Of a stretch of 29,602 nt of DNA, positions 1 through 11,395 are shown piece by piece (the stretch's first letter is position 1; every line of letters starts with the position of its first letter). The stretch is from the NCBI GenBank assembly GCA_032718475.1, contig JAUCBJ010004436.1, positions 1 to 29,602 of the forward strand, read 5' to 3'. A program made the position numbers and the translations under genes. The notes under the pieces were generated by a model. The model saw nothing but the letters and a program-made list of their open reading frames with translations, searched no databases and was not told the origin of the DNA. The DNA is from Nemertoderma westbladi (taxonomy: Eukaryota > Xenacoelomorpha > Nemertodermatida > Nemertodermatidae).

Positions 1-630
1 AGGAGTTCGTTAGAGCCCAGCATGGGCTGCCAAAGAGGAGTTCGTTAGAGCCCAGCATGTGCTGCCAAAGAGGAGTTCGTTAGAGCCCAGCATGGGCTGC
101 CAAAGAGGAGTTCGTTAGAGCCTAGCATGGGCTGCCAAAGAGGAGTTCGTTAGAGCCCAGCATGGGCTGCCAAAGAGGAGTTCGTTAGAGCCCAGCATGG
201 GCTGCCAAAGAGGAGTTCGTTAGAGCCCATCATGGGCTGCGAAAGAGGAGTTCGTTAGAGCCCAGCATGGGCTGTCATAGAGGAGTTCGTTAGAGCCCAG
301 CATGGGCTGCCAAAGAGGAGTTCGTTAGAGCCCAGCATGGGCTGCCAAAGAGGAGTTCGTTAGAGCCCAGCATGGGCTGCCAAAGAGGAGTTCGTTAGAG
401 CCCAGCATGGGCTGCCATAGAGGAGTTCGTTAGAGCCCAGCATGGGCTGCCAAAGAGGAGTTCGTTAGAGCCCAGCATGGGCTGCCAAAGAGGAGTTCGT
501 TAGAGACCAGCATGGGCTGCCAAAGAGGAGTTCGTTAGAGCCCAGCATGGGCTGCCAAAGAGGAGTTCGTTAGAGCCCAGCATGGGCTGCCATAGAGGAG
601 TTCGTTAGAGCCCAGCATGGGCTGCTATAG
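1..630. repeat. 35-bp satellite, 18 units, hairpin in each unit
   Basis: Eighteen head-to-tail units of exactly 35 bp start at base 1, so the array continues beyond the window. Each unit begins AGGAGTTCGTTAGAGCCC and ends GGGCTGCCAAAG. Each contains AGCCCAGCATGGGCT, a 6-bp perfect stem with a 3-base loop. Substitutions are scattered (for example CATGTGCTGCC in unit 2, AGACCAGC near 505, CCATAG endings), but no unit changes length. The period is not a multiple of three and each unit carries TAG, so it is not coding. It ends at 630, followed by unrelated sequence. Confidence 0.97.
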
Positions 631-710
631 AAGAGTTACACTGCCGCATGGAAAAGGAGTACCTTTTCTCTAAGTGATATTTCACAGCTCTTCTAGATCC
701 TGGATTACTT
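631..710. other. spacer between two satellites
   Basis: An 80-bp non-repetitive spacer separates the 35-bp array from the 30-bp array. No gene, motif or terminal repeat was recognised. Its first bases (AAGAGTTACACTGCC) loosely resemble the start of the preceding unit and may be a decayed last copy. Confidence 0.6.
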
Positions 711-2597
711 GAGGTCGGCAGACCAGTCGGCGTTCCCTATGAGGTCGGCAGACCAGTCGGCGTTCCCTATGAGGTCGGCAGACCAGTCGGCGTTCCCTAT
801 GAGGTTGGCAGACAAGTCGGCGTTCCCTATGAGGTCAGCAGACCAGTCGGCGTTCCCTATGAGGTCAGCAGACCAGTCGGCGTTCCCTATGAGGTCGGCA
901 GACCAGTCGGCGTTCCCTATGAGGTCGGCAGACCAGTCGGCGTTCCCTATGAGGTCGGCAGACAAGTCGGCGTTCCCTATGAGGTCGGCAGACCAGTCGG
1001 CGTTCCCTATGAGGTCAGCAGACCAGTCGGCGTTCCCTATGAGGTGGGCAGACAAGTCGGCGTTCCCTATGAGGTCAGCAGACCAGTCGGCGTTCCCTAT
1101 GAGGTCGGCAGACCAGTCGGCGTTCCCTATGAGGTCGGCAGACCAGTCGGCGTTCCCTATGAGCTCGGTAGACCAGTCGGCGTTCCCTATGAGCTCGACA
1201 GACCAGTCGGCGTTCCCTATGAGGTCGACAGACCAGTCGGCGTTCCCTATGAGGTCGGCAGACAAGTCGGTGTTCCCTATGAGGTCAGCAGACCAGTCGG
1301 CGTTCCCTATGAGCTCGGTAGACCAGTCGGTGTTCCCTATGAGGTCGGCAGACCAGTTGGCCTTCCCTATGAGGTCGGCAGACCAGACGGCGTTCCCTAT
1401 GAGGTCGGCAGACAAGTCGGCGTTCCCTATGAGGTCGGCAGACCAGTCGGCGTTCCCTATGAGGTCGGCAGACCAGTCGGCGTTCCCTATGAGATCGGCA
1501 GACCAGTCGGCGTTCCCTATGAGGTCGGCAGACCAGTCGGATTTCCCTATGAGCTCGGCAGACCAGTCGGCGTTCCCTATGAGGTCGGCAGACAAGTCGC
1601 GTTCACTATGAGCTCGGCAGACCAGTCGGCGTTCCCTATGAGCTCGGCAGACCAGTCGGCGTTCCCTATGAGGTCGGCAGACAAGTCGCGTTCACTATGA
1701 GCTCGGCAGACCAGTCGGCGTTCCCTATGAGCTCGGCAGACCAGTCGGCGTTCCCTATGAGGTCGACAGACCAGTCGGCGTTCCCTATGAGGTCGGCAGA
1801 CAAGTCGGTGTTCCCTATGAGGTCAGCAGACCAGTCGGCGTTCCCTATGAGCTCGGTAGACCAGTCGGTGTTCCCTATGAGGTCGGCAGACCAGTTGGCC
1901 TTCCCTATGAGGTCGGCAGACCAGACGGCGTTCCCTATGAGGTCGGCAGACAAGTCGGCGTTCCCTATGAGGTCGGCAGACCAGTCGGCGTTCCCTATGA
2001 GGTCGGCAGACCAGTCGGCGTTCCCTATGAGATCGGCAGACCAGTCGGCGTTCCCTATGAGGTCGGCAGACAAGTCGGCGTTCCCTATGAGGTCGGCAGA
2101 CCAGTCGGCGTTCCCTATGAGGTCGGCAGACAAGTCGGCGTTCCCTATGAGGTCGGCAGACCAGTCGGCGTTCCCTATGAGCTCGACAGACCAGTCGGCG
2201 TTCCCTATGAGGTCGGCAGACAAGTCGGCGTTCCCTATGAGGTCGGCAGACCAGTCGGCGTTCCCTATGAGGTCGGCAGACCAGTCGGCGTTCCCTATGA
2301 GGTTGGCAGACAAGTCGGCGTTCCCTATGAGCTCGGCAGACCAGTCGGCGTTCCCTATGAGGTCGGCAGACCAGTCGGCTTTCCCTATGAGGTCGGCAGA
2401 CAAGTTGGCGTTCCCTATGAGGTCGGCAGACCAGTCGGATTTCCCTATGAGCTCGGCAGACCAGTCGGCGTTCCCTATGAGGTCGGCAGACAAGTCGCGT
2501 TCACTATGAGCTCGGCAGACCAGTCGGCGTTCCCTATGAGCTCGGCAGACCAGTCGGCGTTCCCTATGAGGTCGGCAGACAAGTCGGCTTTCCCTAT
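711..2597. repeat. 30-bp satellite, 63 units with internal higher-order repeats
   Basis: Sixty-three units run head to tail. Sixty are exactly 30 bp, starting GAGGTCGGCAGACC and ending GGCGTTCCCTAT. Three are 29 bp (at 1581, 1670 and 2479) and share GTCGCGTTCACTAT. Each 29-bp unit is followed by the same two GAGCTC-type units, giving an 89-bp trimer present three times. The 300 bp at 1221-1520 is repeated identically at 1759-2058 (offset 538), and 1521-1669 is repeated identically at 2419-2567 (offset 898). Because 30 is divisible by three, four of six frames have no stop, which creates long apparent proteins on both strands (plus-strand decapeptide MRSADQSAFP, minus-strand NADWSADLIG). I do not consider these genes: no frame is favoured, the 29-bp units shift every frame, and the flanks are not coding. 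Confidence 0.97.
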
Positions 2598-3118
2598 GCG
2601 AATTAGGATATCTCTCTGAACCCATGATCTAAGGCAGCAGAAGTCATTCACATGAATTATGGTGAAATCACAGGGATTGGATATCAAGTGTAAATTCATC
2701 ATCGATCTTAGCATTATCATAGGTCGACTACTCTATGATTTCAACTAATTAATGCTGGTTGCGAGCGGGAACCAGTTTCACTGTAGCAATCACATTAACA
2801 TAAATATAGTAGAAAATATTTCCTATTATAATTTTTTAATGCATACGTAATTTAACAAGATTTCCGGTTGACTGTGATGGATTCGCCATCCGTATACTGT
2901 ATAAGGCTGCATTACGTGAATGCGCATGAAGGCCTTATACACTGAACTGTACATATAGCAGCAGGAAACCCTACTGACTGACAATTCCTAAGAATTCTGT
3001 AATAATTAATTAATGACATTTCGCATTTTGTTGATATGGTATTGTGGGGCGAGCCACGAAGTTGGCGGAGCCTTAGCGAATTGACACTGTTAGGGGGTGG
3101 GTCAATTTATGCAAATAG
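2598..3118. other. unique AT-rich stretch, no gene
   Basis: Nothing recognisable as a gene. A perfect 9-bp inverted repeat (GTATAAGGC at 2899-2907, GCCTTATAC at 2932-2940) encloses a smaller GCATT/AATGC stem. This could be a minor hairpin but has no assigned role. Confidence 0.5.
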
Positions 3119-3135
3119 TTGTCGTCGTCGTCGTT

Positions 3136-3198
<63 letters not shown>

Positions 3199-3202
3199 GT
3201 CG
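3119..3202. repeat. (GTC)n microsatellite
   Basis: About 28 GTC triplets with two GTT interruptions. It lies exactly where each following 315-bp unit carries a short CGTTGTCGTCG stretch, so it looks like an expansion of a satellite-internal triplet run. The arginine-rich open frame through it (3036-3254) is a product of the triplet repeat. Confidence 0.95.
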
Positions 3203-4147
3203 TTACGATTTTGACATGCTAATAACTTTGTCGGATTTAAAGCTGCCAAGTTGAAAATTTGTAAGTATCAATATGAGCAAAATTTGAGATTTTTGAGAGA
3301 CTTTCAGACACCATCAGTGCAATGGACTCCCGCTAGAGGGCCACATGTCTAAACATTAAATGCCCTCCCATTTCTTTGCTTTTAATCCGTTTAAGCTGAA
3401 ACTTGGCAGATATGTATTAGACCATTAGCTGTGACTTTCAAAGGAGGCGAATCCATCTGCAGTTCTCCAGTCTGCCGCTAGAGGGCCAAAGGTCTGAAAG
3501 TGAAATCGTTGTCGTCGTTACGATTTTGACATGCTAATAACTTTGTCGGATTTAAAGCTGCCAAGTTGAAAATTTGTAGGTATCAATATGAGCTAAAGTT
3601 GAGATTTTTGAGAGACTTTCAGACACCATCAGTGCAATGGTCTCCCGCTAGAGGGCCACATGTCTAAACATTAAATGCCCTCCCATTTCTTTGCTTTTAA
3701 TCCGTTTAAGCTGAAACTTGGCAGATATGTATTAGACCATTAGCTGTGACTTTCAAAGGAGGCGAATCCATCTGCAGTTCTCCAGTCTGCCGCTAGAGGG
3801 CCAAAGGTCTGAAAGTGAAATCGTTGTTGTCGTTACGATTTTGACATGCTAATAACTTTGTCGGATTTAAAGCTGCCAAGTTGAAAATTTGTAGGTATCA
3901 ATATGAGCAAAAGTTGAGATTTTTGAGAGACTTTCAGACACCATCAGTGCAATGGTCTCCCGCTAGAGGGCCACATGTCTAAACATTAAATGCCCTCCCA
4001 TTTCTTTGCTTTTAATCCGTTTAAGCTGAAACTTGGCAGATATGTATTAGACCATTAGCTGTGACTTTCAAAGGAGGCGAATCCATCTGCAGTTCTCCAG
4101 TCTGCCGCTAGAGGGCCAAATGTCTGAAAGTGAAATCGTTGTCGTCG
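3203..4147. repeat. 315-bp satellite, three near-identical units
   Basis: Three units start at 3203, 3518 and 3833 with an exact 315-bp spacing and only a handful of substitutions. Each holds CCGCTAGAGGGCC twice, 145 and 170 bp apart (3330, 3475, 3645, 3790, 3960, 4105). The two halves also share diverged blocks around TTTAAGCTG, so the unit is probably a dimer of an older ~150-bp monomer. No open frame spans a unit. Confidence 0.95.
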
Positions 4148-4561
4148 TTATGATATTGACATGCTTATAACTTTGTCGAATTTAAAGCTGCCAAGTTGAA
4201 AATTTGTTTTGTTGAAAATCAGTTCAACAGTCACCCGCTATAGGACTACTTTATGCCTGAAAGTGAATAGATTCTCCCGTCTCATTGATTTTAATCAGTT
4301 TAAGCTGAATCTTGCCATATATTCTGGACCACATGCTGCATCTTTGTGGGGGGGGGGGGGGGGGGGGAGATTTAATCGGTCTGCCGCTATACGACGAAAT
4401 TTCTGAAAGTGAGATCCATCTCTCATTTCGTTATCCGTTATTCAAGATGAAACTTGGCCGATGTACGTATGTACTATTCATCCATAGGCTGTGTCTTTGT
4501 GGGGCTGGAGACCCTAATCCATCTTCAGTTCTCACTATACCGCTAGAGTCAGAAATGTCTG
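4148..4561. repeat. decayed ~150-bp monomers of the 315-bp family
   Basis: The fourth period begins on schedule at 4148, then diverges. Degenerate copies of the CCGCTA landmark lie at 4235, 4384 and 4540, about 149 and 156 bp apart. Shared phrases (CTGAAAGTGA, TTTAAGCTGAA, CTTTGTGGGG) show these are old monomers of the same family. The short plus-strand open frames here (4209-4406, 4312-4566) follow the repeat and are not credible genes. Confidence 0.75.
4348..4367. repeat. G20 homopolymer
   Basis: Twenty consecutive G lie inside a decayed satellite monomer, at the place where the next monomer reads GTGGGGCTGGAG. It is likely a slippage expansion and potentially G-quadruplex forming. Exact length should be treated with caution in an assembly. 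Confidence 0.9.
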
Positions 4562-6718
4562 AATAGAAATGAAAGAGGTAAAAAGTGATTAGGCGAAATC
4601 AGCTTAAAATTTGCTAATACAGTAATACTTTCGAATTAGTACTTAAATTAAATTTAAGTCACGTGCTGCGCGAAGGCCCCACTTCGTGTATTATTATGTA
4701 TAGTATACTTGGTATACTATACTATACCAAGTATATATACTTGGTATACACTATGATGTAGTTTAGAGTGAAGACAAAATTCAATTCTCAGTACATGTCT
4801 GTTGCGCTTGATAAGCCTGGGTGTGGCATGTCAAAGTTGTAATTATGTCTGGAAATTGGGCTCTTTAGGGGGCATTTGTGCGGAAAAAAAAAAGTAAATT
4901 ACAATACTTGTGAATGATCACTATGTTTCTTGTATACCTAAAGCAAATACAAAAGATTGACGCGTAAGTTTCTGTGGTATTGCCAATATTGACTATTTGC
5001 TACATATTTTCTATAATTGAAAGTAAATGTTATAATTTTAATTTAATGTTATATAAATTTGGAAACATTCCAGAATGTAAAAGTCCTGAAAGGTTTAATA
5101 ACATTAAATTATTAATTTTTTATTGAATTATCAGTCATCAAAATTTATACGGAAAAAACAGAATATAAATGTAATTCCTGAAGAGTAACTTTGCAATAAT
5201 AAATGGGGTTCATTTATAAATACATAGAGAGGTTATTAGTATACTAATATCAGAATTTATATCAGTATATTAATAAGAACTAATGACTTTAATAAAGTAC
5301 TTTATAGTACTTCATACGTATACAAATATATTATAAGTGCAATAAATATTATTGGAAAAATAAACAAACTAAAACAGTAAACTAGTATTAATTAATAATT
5401 GATGCTATGCGTAATTGTTCATTATAATTCAAATATTTCTTCAATGAAATTCAGTAAAGTCAGGTCAGAATCCCCAGATCATGTTACCACTATGACAGTA
5501 ATGTGGTACTAACTGTAGCTTTCAGCCCAGAAGGGGAGCTCTTCAGTACCATAGCAGCCTATTCATCAATTAGTTTATCAGGGTGGGTAAGCCCAGTCAA
5601 CTAAAGAGGATACAATGACTAGTGTACCATTGAAAGCAAAGGCTTTGGGTATGCATCTACGCAATAGTAATACACGCCTCTCTGTCTATACCGGATACTC
5701 CTCTATTAGTGTTGGTAACTTTATATGGTCACTATGTGACTCCCCCCCATTCCTTTTAACAACTTTTAACCTTCATTCAACTTTTAATGTACAATTATAG
5801 TAACAATAATTCTATATGCATTATTAATTTATAGTCTATCAAATATAGAAATCCATTTTACGCCGACAGGTGTTGTGTTAATTTCTTTAATAAAAATTTG
5901 TATGTACTAGAAATTTTCTAATTAAATGTCACTAAATTAAGCCGCGTTGACTTCCCGGCTGCATCCACCTTGTCATCTATCTATCATTGATATTGATTAT
6001 GTATGAAGCCTCTACTCACAGTTGCTCGCTGTGTGCGTTAGCTAAATAATTACAGCTCAGGTTATAAACTAGCACTTGGCTATATCATCAATACCTTGTA
6101 TGACACGTTAACCTTTGAAGGTTTCTGGAGTTAATGGAAGCTGAAGTCAGAATAACAAACAAGATGAGCAGAGTATTATGCATTAAATATATCGCAGCTC
6201 AGTGGTGTCGGTACTTAATAATTTAGGGTTACGTTTTTATCCAAATGTATTGATCAGTTACACTAATGATAGTCATTATATTTTACTTACATTTATTAAC
6301 TAGCTATAAAGTTCGTGGCCCGATAAATCTGATTTTGTGTTGGTTGATATGTAAGTGCCACTGTTTGAGTGCCTGTGTGTTGGTGCGGAAATATAAGCAA
6401 TGATTTGTTAATTACGGTATATATATATATACTAGAGTCAATCGGTTAACATTCCACCACCATGCATATGATTCACTACTATAACTGTACAGTCAGCCAG
6501 TTTAGTCTAATTACTCTACTCAGCATTTCATCGATATAAATAATATTATTTCTCTGGCTGGCAGAATATTTCCGCATATATGTCTGCCATGAACCAGCCA
6601 GGATCTGGACTTCACACTATGCAGCAAGAATGGGACCTTTTCCAGCAGTAGATGAACCTATGCTGTTCTATGTCAGTTATTGCTGTGCTCTTACTGTTCA
6701 AGATATCGATTATAACAG
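4562..6718. other. unique AT-rich stretch, no gene
   Basis: More than 2 kb with stops in all frames and no domain I can recognise. The only open frame over 60 codons (5615-5800, plus) shows no family features or signal peptide and is probably chance. A dyad-rich segment lies near 4704, listed separately, and a short (TA)n run lies near 6418-6430. Confidence 0.55.
4704..4748. repeat. triple inverted repeat, cruciform-prone
   Basis: TATACTTGGTATA occurs at 4704-4716, its reverse complement TATACCAAGTATA at 4723-4735, and the first form again at 4736-4748. The middle arm can pair with either neighbour. No flanking duplication or transposon end was seen, so its origin is unknown. Confidence 0.8.
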
Positions 6719-7354
6719 AATACAAGGAACCAGCTACTACAACACTCATAAACACTGGCAACTGTAATACAAGGAACCAGCTACCACAACACTCATGAAC
6801 ACTGGCAACTGTAATACAAGGAACCAGCTACCACAATACTCATGAACACTGGCAACTGTAATACAAGGAACCAGCTACCACAACACTCATAAACACTGGC
6901 AACTGTAATACAAGGAACCAGCTACCACAACACTCATAAACACTGGCAACTCTAATACAAGGAACCAGCTACCACAACACTCATGAACACTGACAACTGT
7001 AATACAAGGAACCAGCTACCACAACACTCATGAACACTGGCAACTCTAATACAAGGAACCAGCTACCACAACACTCATGAACACTGGCAACTGTAATACA
7101 AGGAACCAGCTACCACAACACTCATGAACACTGGCAACTGTAATACAAGGAACCAGCTACCACAACACTCATGAACACTGGCAACTGTAATACAAGGAAC
7201 CAGCTACCACAACACTCATGAACACTGGCAACTGTAATACAAGGAACCAGCTACTACAACACCCATAAACACTGACAACTGTAATACAAGGAACCAGCTA
7301 CCACAACACTCATGAACACTGGCAACTGTAATACAAGGAACCAGCTACCACAAC
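6719..7354. repeat. 47-bp satellite, 13 units plus a partial
   Basis: Thirteen complete 47-bp units run from 6719, each beginning AATACAAGGAACCAGCTACC and ending ACACTGGCAACTGT. A 24-25-bp partial unit ends at 7354 (CCACAAC), directly against the next array. Variants include CATAAAC for CATGAAC and GACAACT for GGCAACT. All spacings remain 47 bp. No coding potential. Confidence 0.96.
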
Positions 7355-8748
7355 TAGATGTACATGTTATAATGATTTAATGGTTATATAGATGTACATG
7401 TTATAATGATTTAATGGTTATATAGATGTACATGTTATAATGATTTAATGGTTATATAGATGTACTTGTTATAATGATTTAATGGTTATATAGATGTCCT
7501 TGTTATAATGATTTAATGGTTATATAGATGTACATGTTATAATGATTTAATGGTTATATAGATGTCCTTGTTATAAAGATTTAATGGTTATATAGATATA
7601 CTTGTTATAATGATTTAATGGTTATATAGATGTACATGTTATAATAATTTAATGGTTATATAGATGTACATGTTATAATGATTTAATGGTTATATATATG
7701 TACTTGTTATAATGATTTAATGGTTATATAGATGTCCTTGTTATAATGCTTTAATGATTATATAGATGTACTTGTTATAATGATTTAATGGTTATATAGA
7801 TGTACTTGTTATAATGATTTAATGGTTATATAGATGTACTTGTTATAATGCTTTAATGATTATATAGATGTACTTGTTATAATGATTTAATGGTTATATA
7901 GATGTACATGTTATAATGATTTAATGGTTATATAGATGTACATGTTATAATGATTTAATGGTTATATAGATGTACATGTTATAATGATTTAATGGTTATA
8001 TAGATGTACATGTTATAATGATTTAATGGTTATATAGATGTACTTGTTATAATGATTTAATGGTTATATAGATGTCCTTGTTATAATGATTTAATGGTTA
8101 TATAGATGTACATGTTATAATGATTTAATGGTTATATAGATGTCCTTGTTATAATGATTTAATGGTTATATAGATGTACTTGTTATAATGATTTAATGGT
8201 TATATAGATGTACATGTTATAATAATTTAATGGTTATATAGATGTACATGTTATAATGATTTAATGGTTATATATATGTACTTGTTATAATGATTTAATG
8301 GTTATATAGATGTCCTTGTTATAATGATTTAATGGTTATATAGATGTACTTGTTATAATGATTTAATGGTTATATAGATATACTTGTTATAATGATTTAA
8401 TGGTTATATAGATGTACATGTTATAATGATTTAATGGTTATATAGATGTACTTGTTATAATGATTTAATGGTTATATAGATGTCCTTGTTATAATGATTT
8501 AATGGTTATATAGATGTCCTTGTTATAATGATTTAATGGTTATATAGATGTACTTGTTATAATGATTTAATGGTTATATAGATGTACATGTTATAATGAT
8601 TTAATGGTTATATAGATGTACTTGTTATAATGATTTAATGGTTATATAGATGTCCTTGTTATAATGATTTAATGGTTATATAGATGTACTTGTTATAATG
8701 ATTTACTGATTATATAGATGTTACACTAGTTATAATGATTTAATATTG
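7355..8748. repeat. 34-bp satellite, 40 exact units plus a divergent last unit
   Basis: Forty units of exactly 34 bp start at 7355 (TAGATGTACATGTTATAATG, then ATTTAATGGTTATA). A divergent 41st unit at 8715 falls exactly on phase. Three main variants alternate at one site: TACATG, TACTTG and TCCTTG. Rare markers (ATAATAATTT at 7641 and 8219, TATATATATG at 7691 and 8269) recur at an offset of 578 bp, which is 17 units. The array is very AT-rich with stops in all frames. Confidence 0.97.
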
Positions 8749-9768
8749 TCATGCAAAAAGGAGTTGCAATATACCAGATCAGGTTACAAGATGGTGTACA
8801 TTAACAATAACATGCCGTCAGTGGATACTTCTTCTAAAAAATATGTGGCTAACGCTTTACATATAATAGAGGCTAGTGGTTAGTTATATGCAGCTCTTGG
8901 TTATATTACCATAATGAAATTTAATAACAGGATGTTGCTGGGTTCTTCTAATTAATGTTGCTTGCCAGATCGGAGAGAAATAATTGTCCTTGTGATCCTT
9001 CTAGAAGCCGGATGGCGAAATATGAGCTGGATAACTCAAGGACAAGTGAGGTTATTACGTCGACCGAGGTATAAATAATATTACTCGCATCAGCAAAGTG
9101 ATCACATCCTGTATGCATGAGGCATATTACTCGGTTACTATAAAGACGTAATCATATTAAGTAATTTAGTTTGTAAAATTAAGAAGCACTGAAATGTCAT
9201 CATCGAACTCATATTTCAGCCTCAAGTAATTTTGTTACTAGAATACATTCACACATAATTTGGCCGTCAGTCACCCATTAGGTATGTGACATACACAGTA
9301 TGCACTGATGCTAAGTGTTCATGTATGTGTCCCAAAGTGCTCATCTTCCTTTATACCTTATTTACCAACTTAGTATGTGTCCATGTATTATTATTGTTGT
9401 TAAATTTGTATTATTGTTAAACCAATTATATGTATATATGTATAATTGTTTATATTAAGTTTGTGTTATTGGTAAATATAGGGTAAAAACAACAGACAAC
9501 TAACCAAAGTTGTTTGATATTAAAAATTATAGGACTATTATTCGATAAAAAAAATATAAGTGGAAAACACTGCTTTTTCACTAATTTTCAGTTAAATTCA
9601 ACTGTTCTGTCCGAGTGGATGAGTTTTACATGAATTGGCAAGTTTTTAGCATGAGTGAAGCACTCAGTCAATCGATCAACATATTTTTTAATCTGCTGTT
9701 ATAACTCACATCCATGTGTAAAAATAGGTACAATATTCCTACAGTCAGTAAGTTATTAGTTTATTATA
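8749..9768. other. unique AT-rich stretch, no gene
   Basis: About 1 kb without a convincing open frame or RNA gene. Imperfect direct repeats of a TTAAATTTGTATTATTG-like phrase occur near 9400-9475. It abuts the 3' end of the LINE below. Confidence 0.5.
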
Positions 9769-11382
9769 GAAAGATAGATAGATTTATTTATATATTATGC
9801 AAACAAGAGAAACCAATATATTAACTCGATAAAATTATTAATGTATAGTAAGTATTGTCCAAAATAACATAAAGGATAACCCCTAAAGCTTTGCAGCTTA
9901 TTTCCAAGGGGGTCCTTCATGTTACTTGGTTACCAATACAAACTAAACTAACTACTGTATATAGAATAATTATATATAATTTAAGCTAAATAAGATACAA
10001 GAAATACAAAATTGATCATTATTACTAATTATTGTACATGCACCTATTTAATATTGAACTAAACTAAATACTGCTATATAAGAATTTGCACTGGTCTTGG
10101 AGATGGGATTTTACTGCAGACTTAAAGGCATGTTCATTTTTAATATTTTTAATGTTATTCGGTAAGGAATTCCAATTCTTTATTCCGTTAAAGAAAAAGG
10201 TTTCGCTTTCAGAGGATTTACAATTGGGAATATAGAAATTTGATGTGCTGGCTCTGGTCCGTAGGAATGTGTATCACTCAGTTTGGTAAATTTTTGACTC
10301 AAGTATTTAGGGCAGTTATCATTAAAAACTTTATGTACATGGTTGAGCCGAAGCTGCTTTACTCTGCTGTCTATTTTAATTAAACCAGACTGATTAAAAT
10401 CTTCAGGGTTTAAATGGTGACGTGGTTTATAATCATTAATAAAACGTACTACCTTGTTTTGAGCTGTTTGCAACCTATTTTTGAGATTTTTAGTTAAGCC
10501 TTCATACCAAGATGAACTTGCATAGTCAATATGACATTAAATTAAAGATGAAGAAAGCAACCTACGAGAATTACAATTTAGGCTATTTTTATGTCGATAA
10601 AGAAACTTTAGTCTGCCATTAACTTTTTCAATAATATTTTTAACAATGCTTTCTCCGGATAAACTACAACCCAATTTGGAGCCTAAATATTTAACTTCTT
10701 TTTTATTTTCAATTTTGTGGCCGTTGCTAATTACTTCAAAGTTTTGTAACTTGTATAATTTTCTTTTCGAGCCGAATAAAATATTTTCAGTTTTGCTGTA
10801 GTGAATTGAAAGCTTATTATCGATGAGCCATTCGTTGCAGGATTCTAGAACTTTGCATAGTTTTTCAAAAAATATGTCCGGGTCCCGGTGAGAAAAGATT
10901 AATGCATTATCATCTGCGTATAATATTAGTTTAAAGTCTGGATCTATGCTATTAATCATATCATTTATGTAACATACAAACATCAACGGCCCTAAGATGC
11001 TACCCTGCGGTACTCCACACTTAAGTTTCTCAACTGAGGACTGAGATTTATTTATATCTACAACTTGACCCCTATCTGATAAGTATGACCTGAACCAATT
11101 AATTGAGCCCACACCCATAAGATCTAATTTTCCTAGTAATATTTTGTGATCAACCGTATCAAAGGCCTTCTGTAAATCTAACATTACCATACCGGTATAC
11201 AATCCCTTCGCGTTGTTACACCTAATATTATCCGTAAAATTGATTAGTCAACTATCTGTAGAGTAAGATTTACGGAAGCCAGATTGAAATTCGTATATTA
11301 AATTGAGTTTGTTAAGATGAAACTCTAGCTGAGTGTACACTGAACGTTCTACAATTTTGGATACAATACTTAACACACTAAT

Positions 11383-11395
11383 GGGCCTGTAATTA
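11383..11395. repeat. target-site duplication, left copy
   Basis: GGGCCTGTAATTA, identical to 11468-11480, flanks the nested LINE tail. It is the signature of target-primed reverse transcription. Confidence 0.9.

Noticed and set aside
1-630. CRISPR-like array
   Set aside because: The repeats are contiguous with no unique spacers. The same holds for all other arrays here.
705-2720. Six overlapping open frames on both strands with decapeptide repeats
   Set aside because: They arise because the 30-bp unit is stop-free in four frames. No frame is favoured, 29-bp units shift all frames, and there are no flanking exons or motifs.
3036-3254. Arginine-rich protein
   Set aside because: It is a translation of the GTC microsatellite.
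4209-4566. Two glycine-containing small open frames
   Set aside because: They cross the G20 run and decayed satellite monomers. The glycines come from the homopolymer.
5615-5800. 61-residue open frame in unique DNA
   Set aside because: No domain, no homology recognised and no supporting signals. Consistent with chance.
7355-8748. Telomeric repeat
   Set aside because: The 34-bp AT-rich unit has no TTAGGG-like or G-rich strand pattern.
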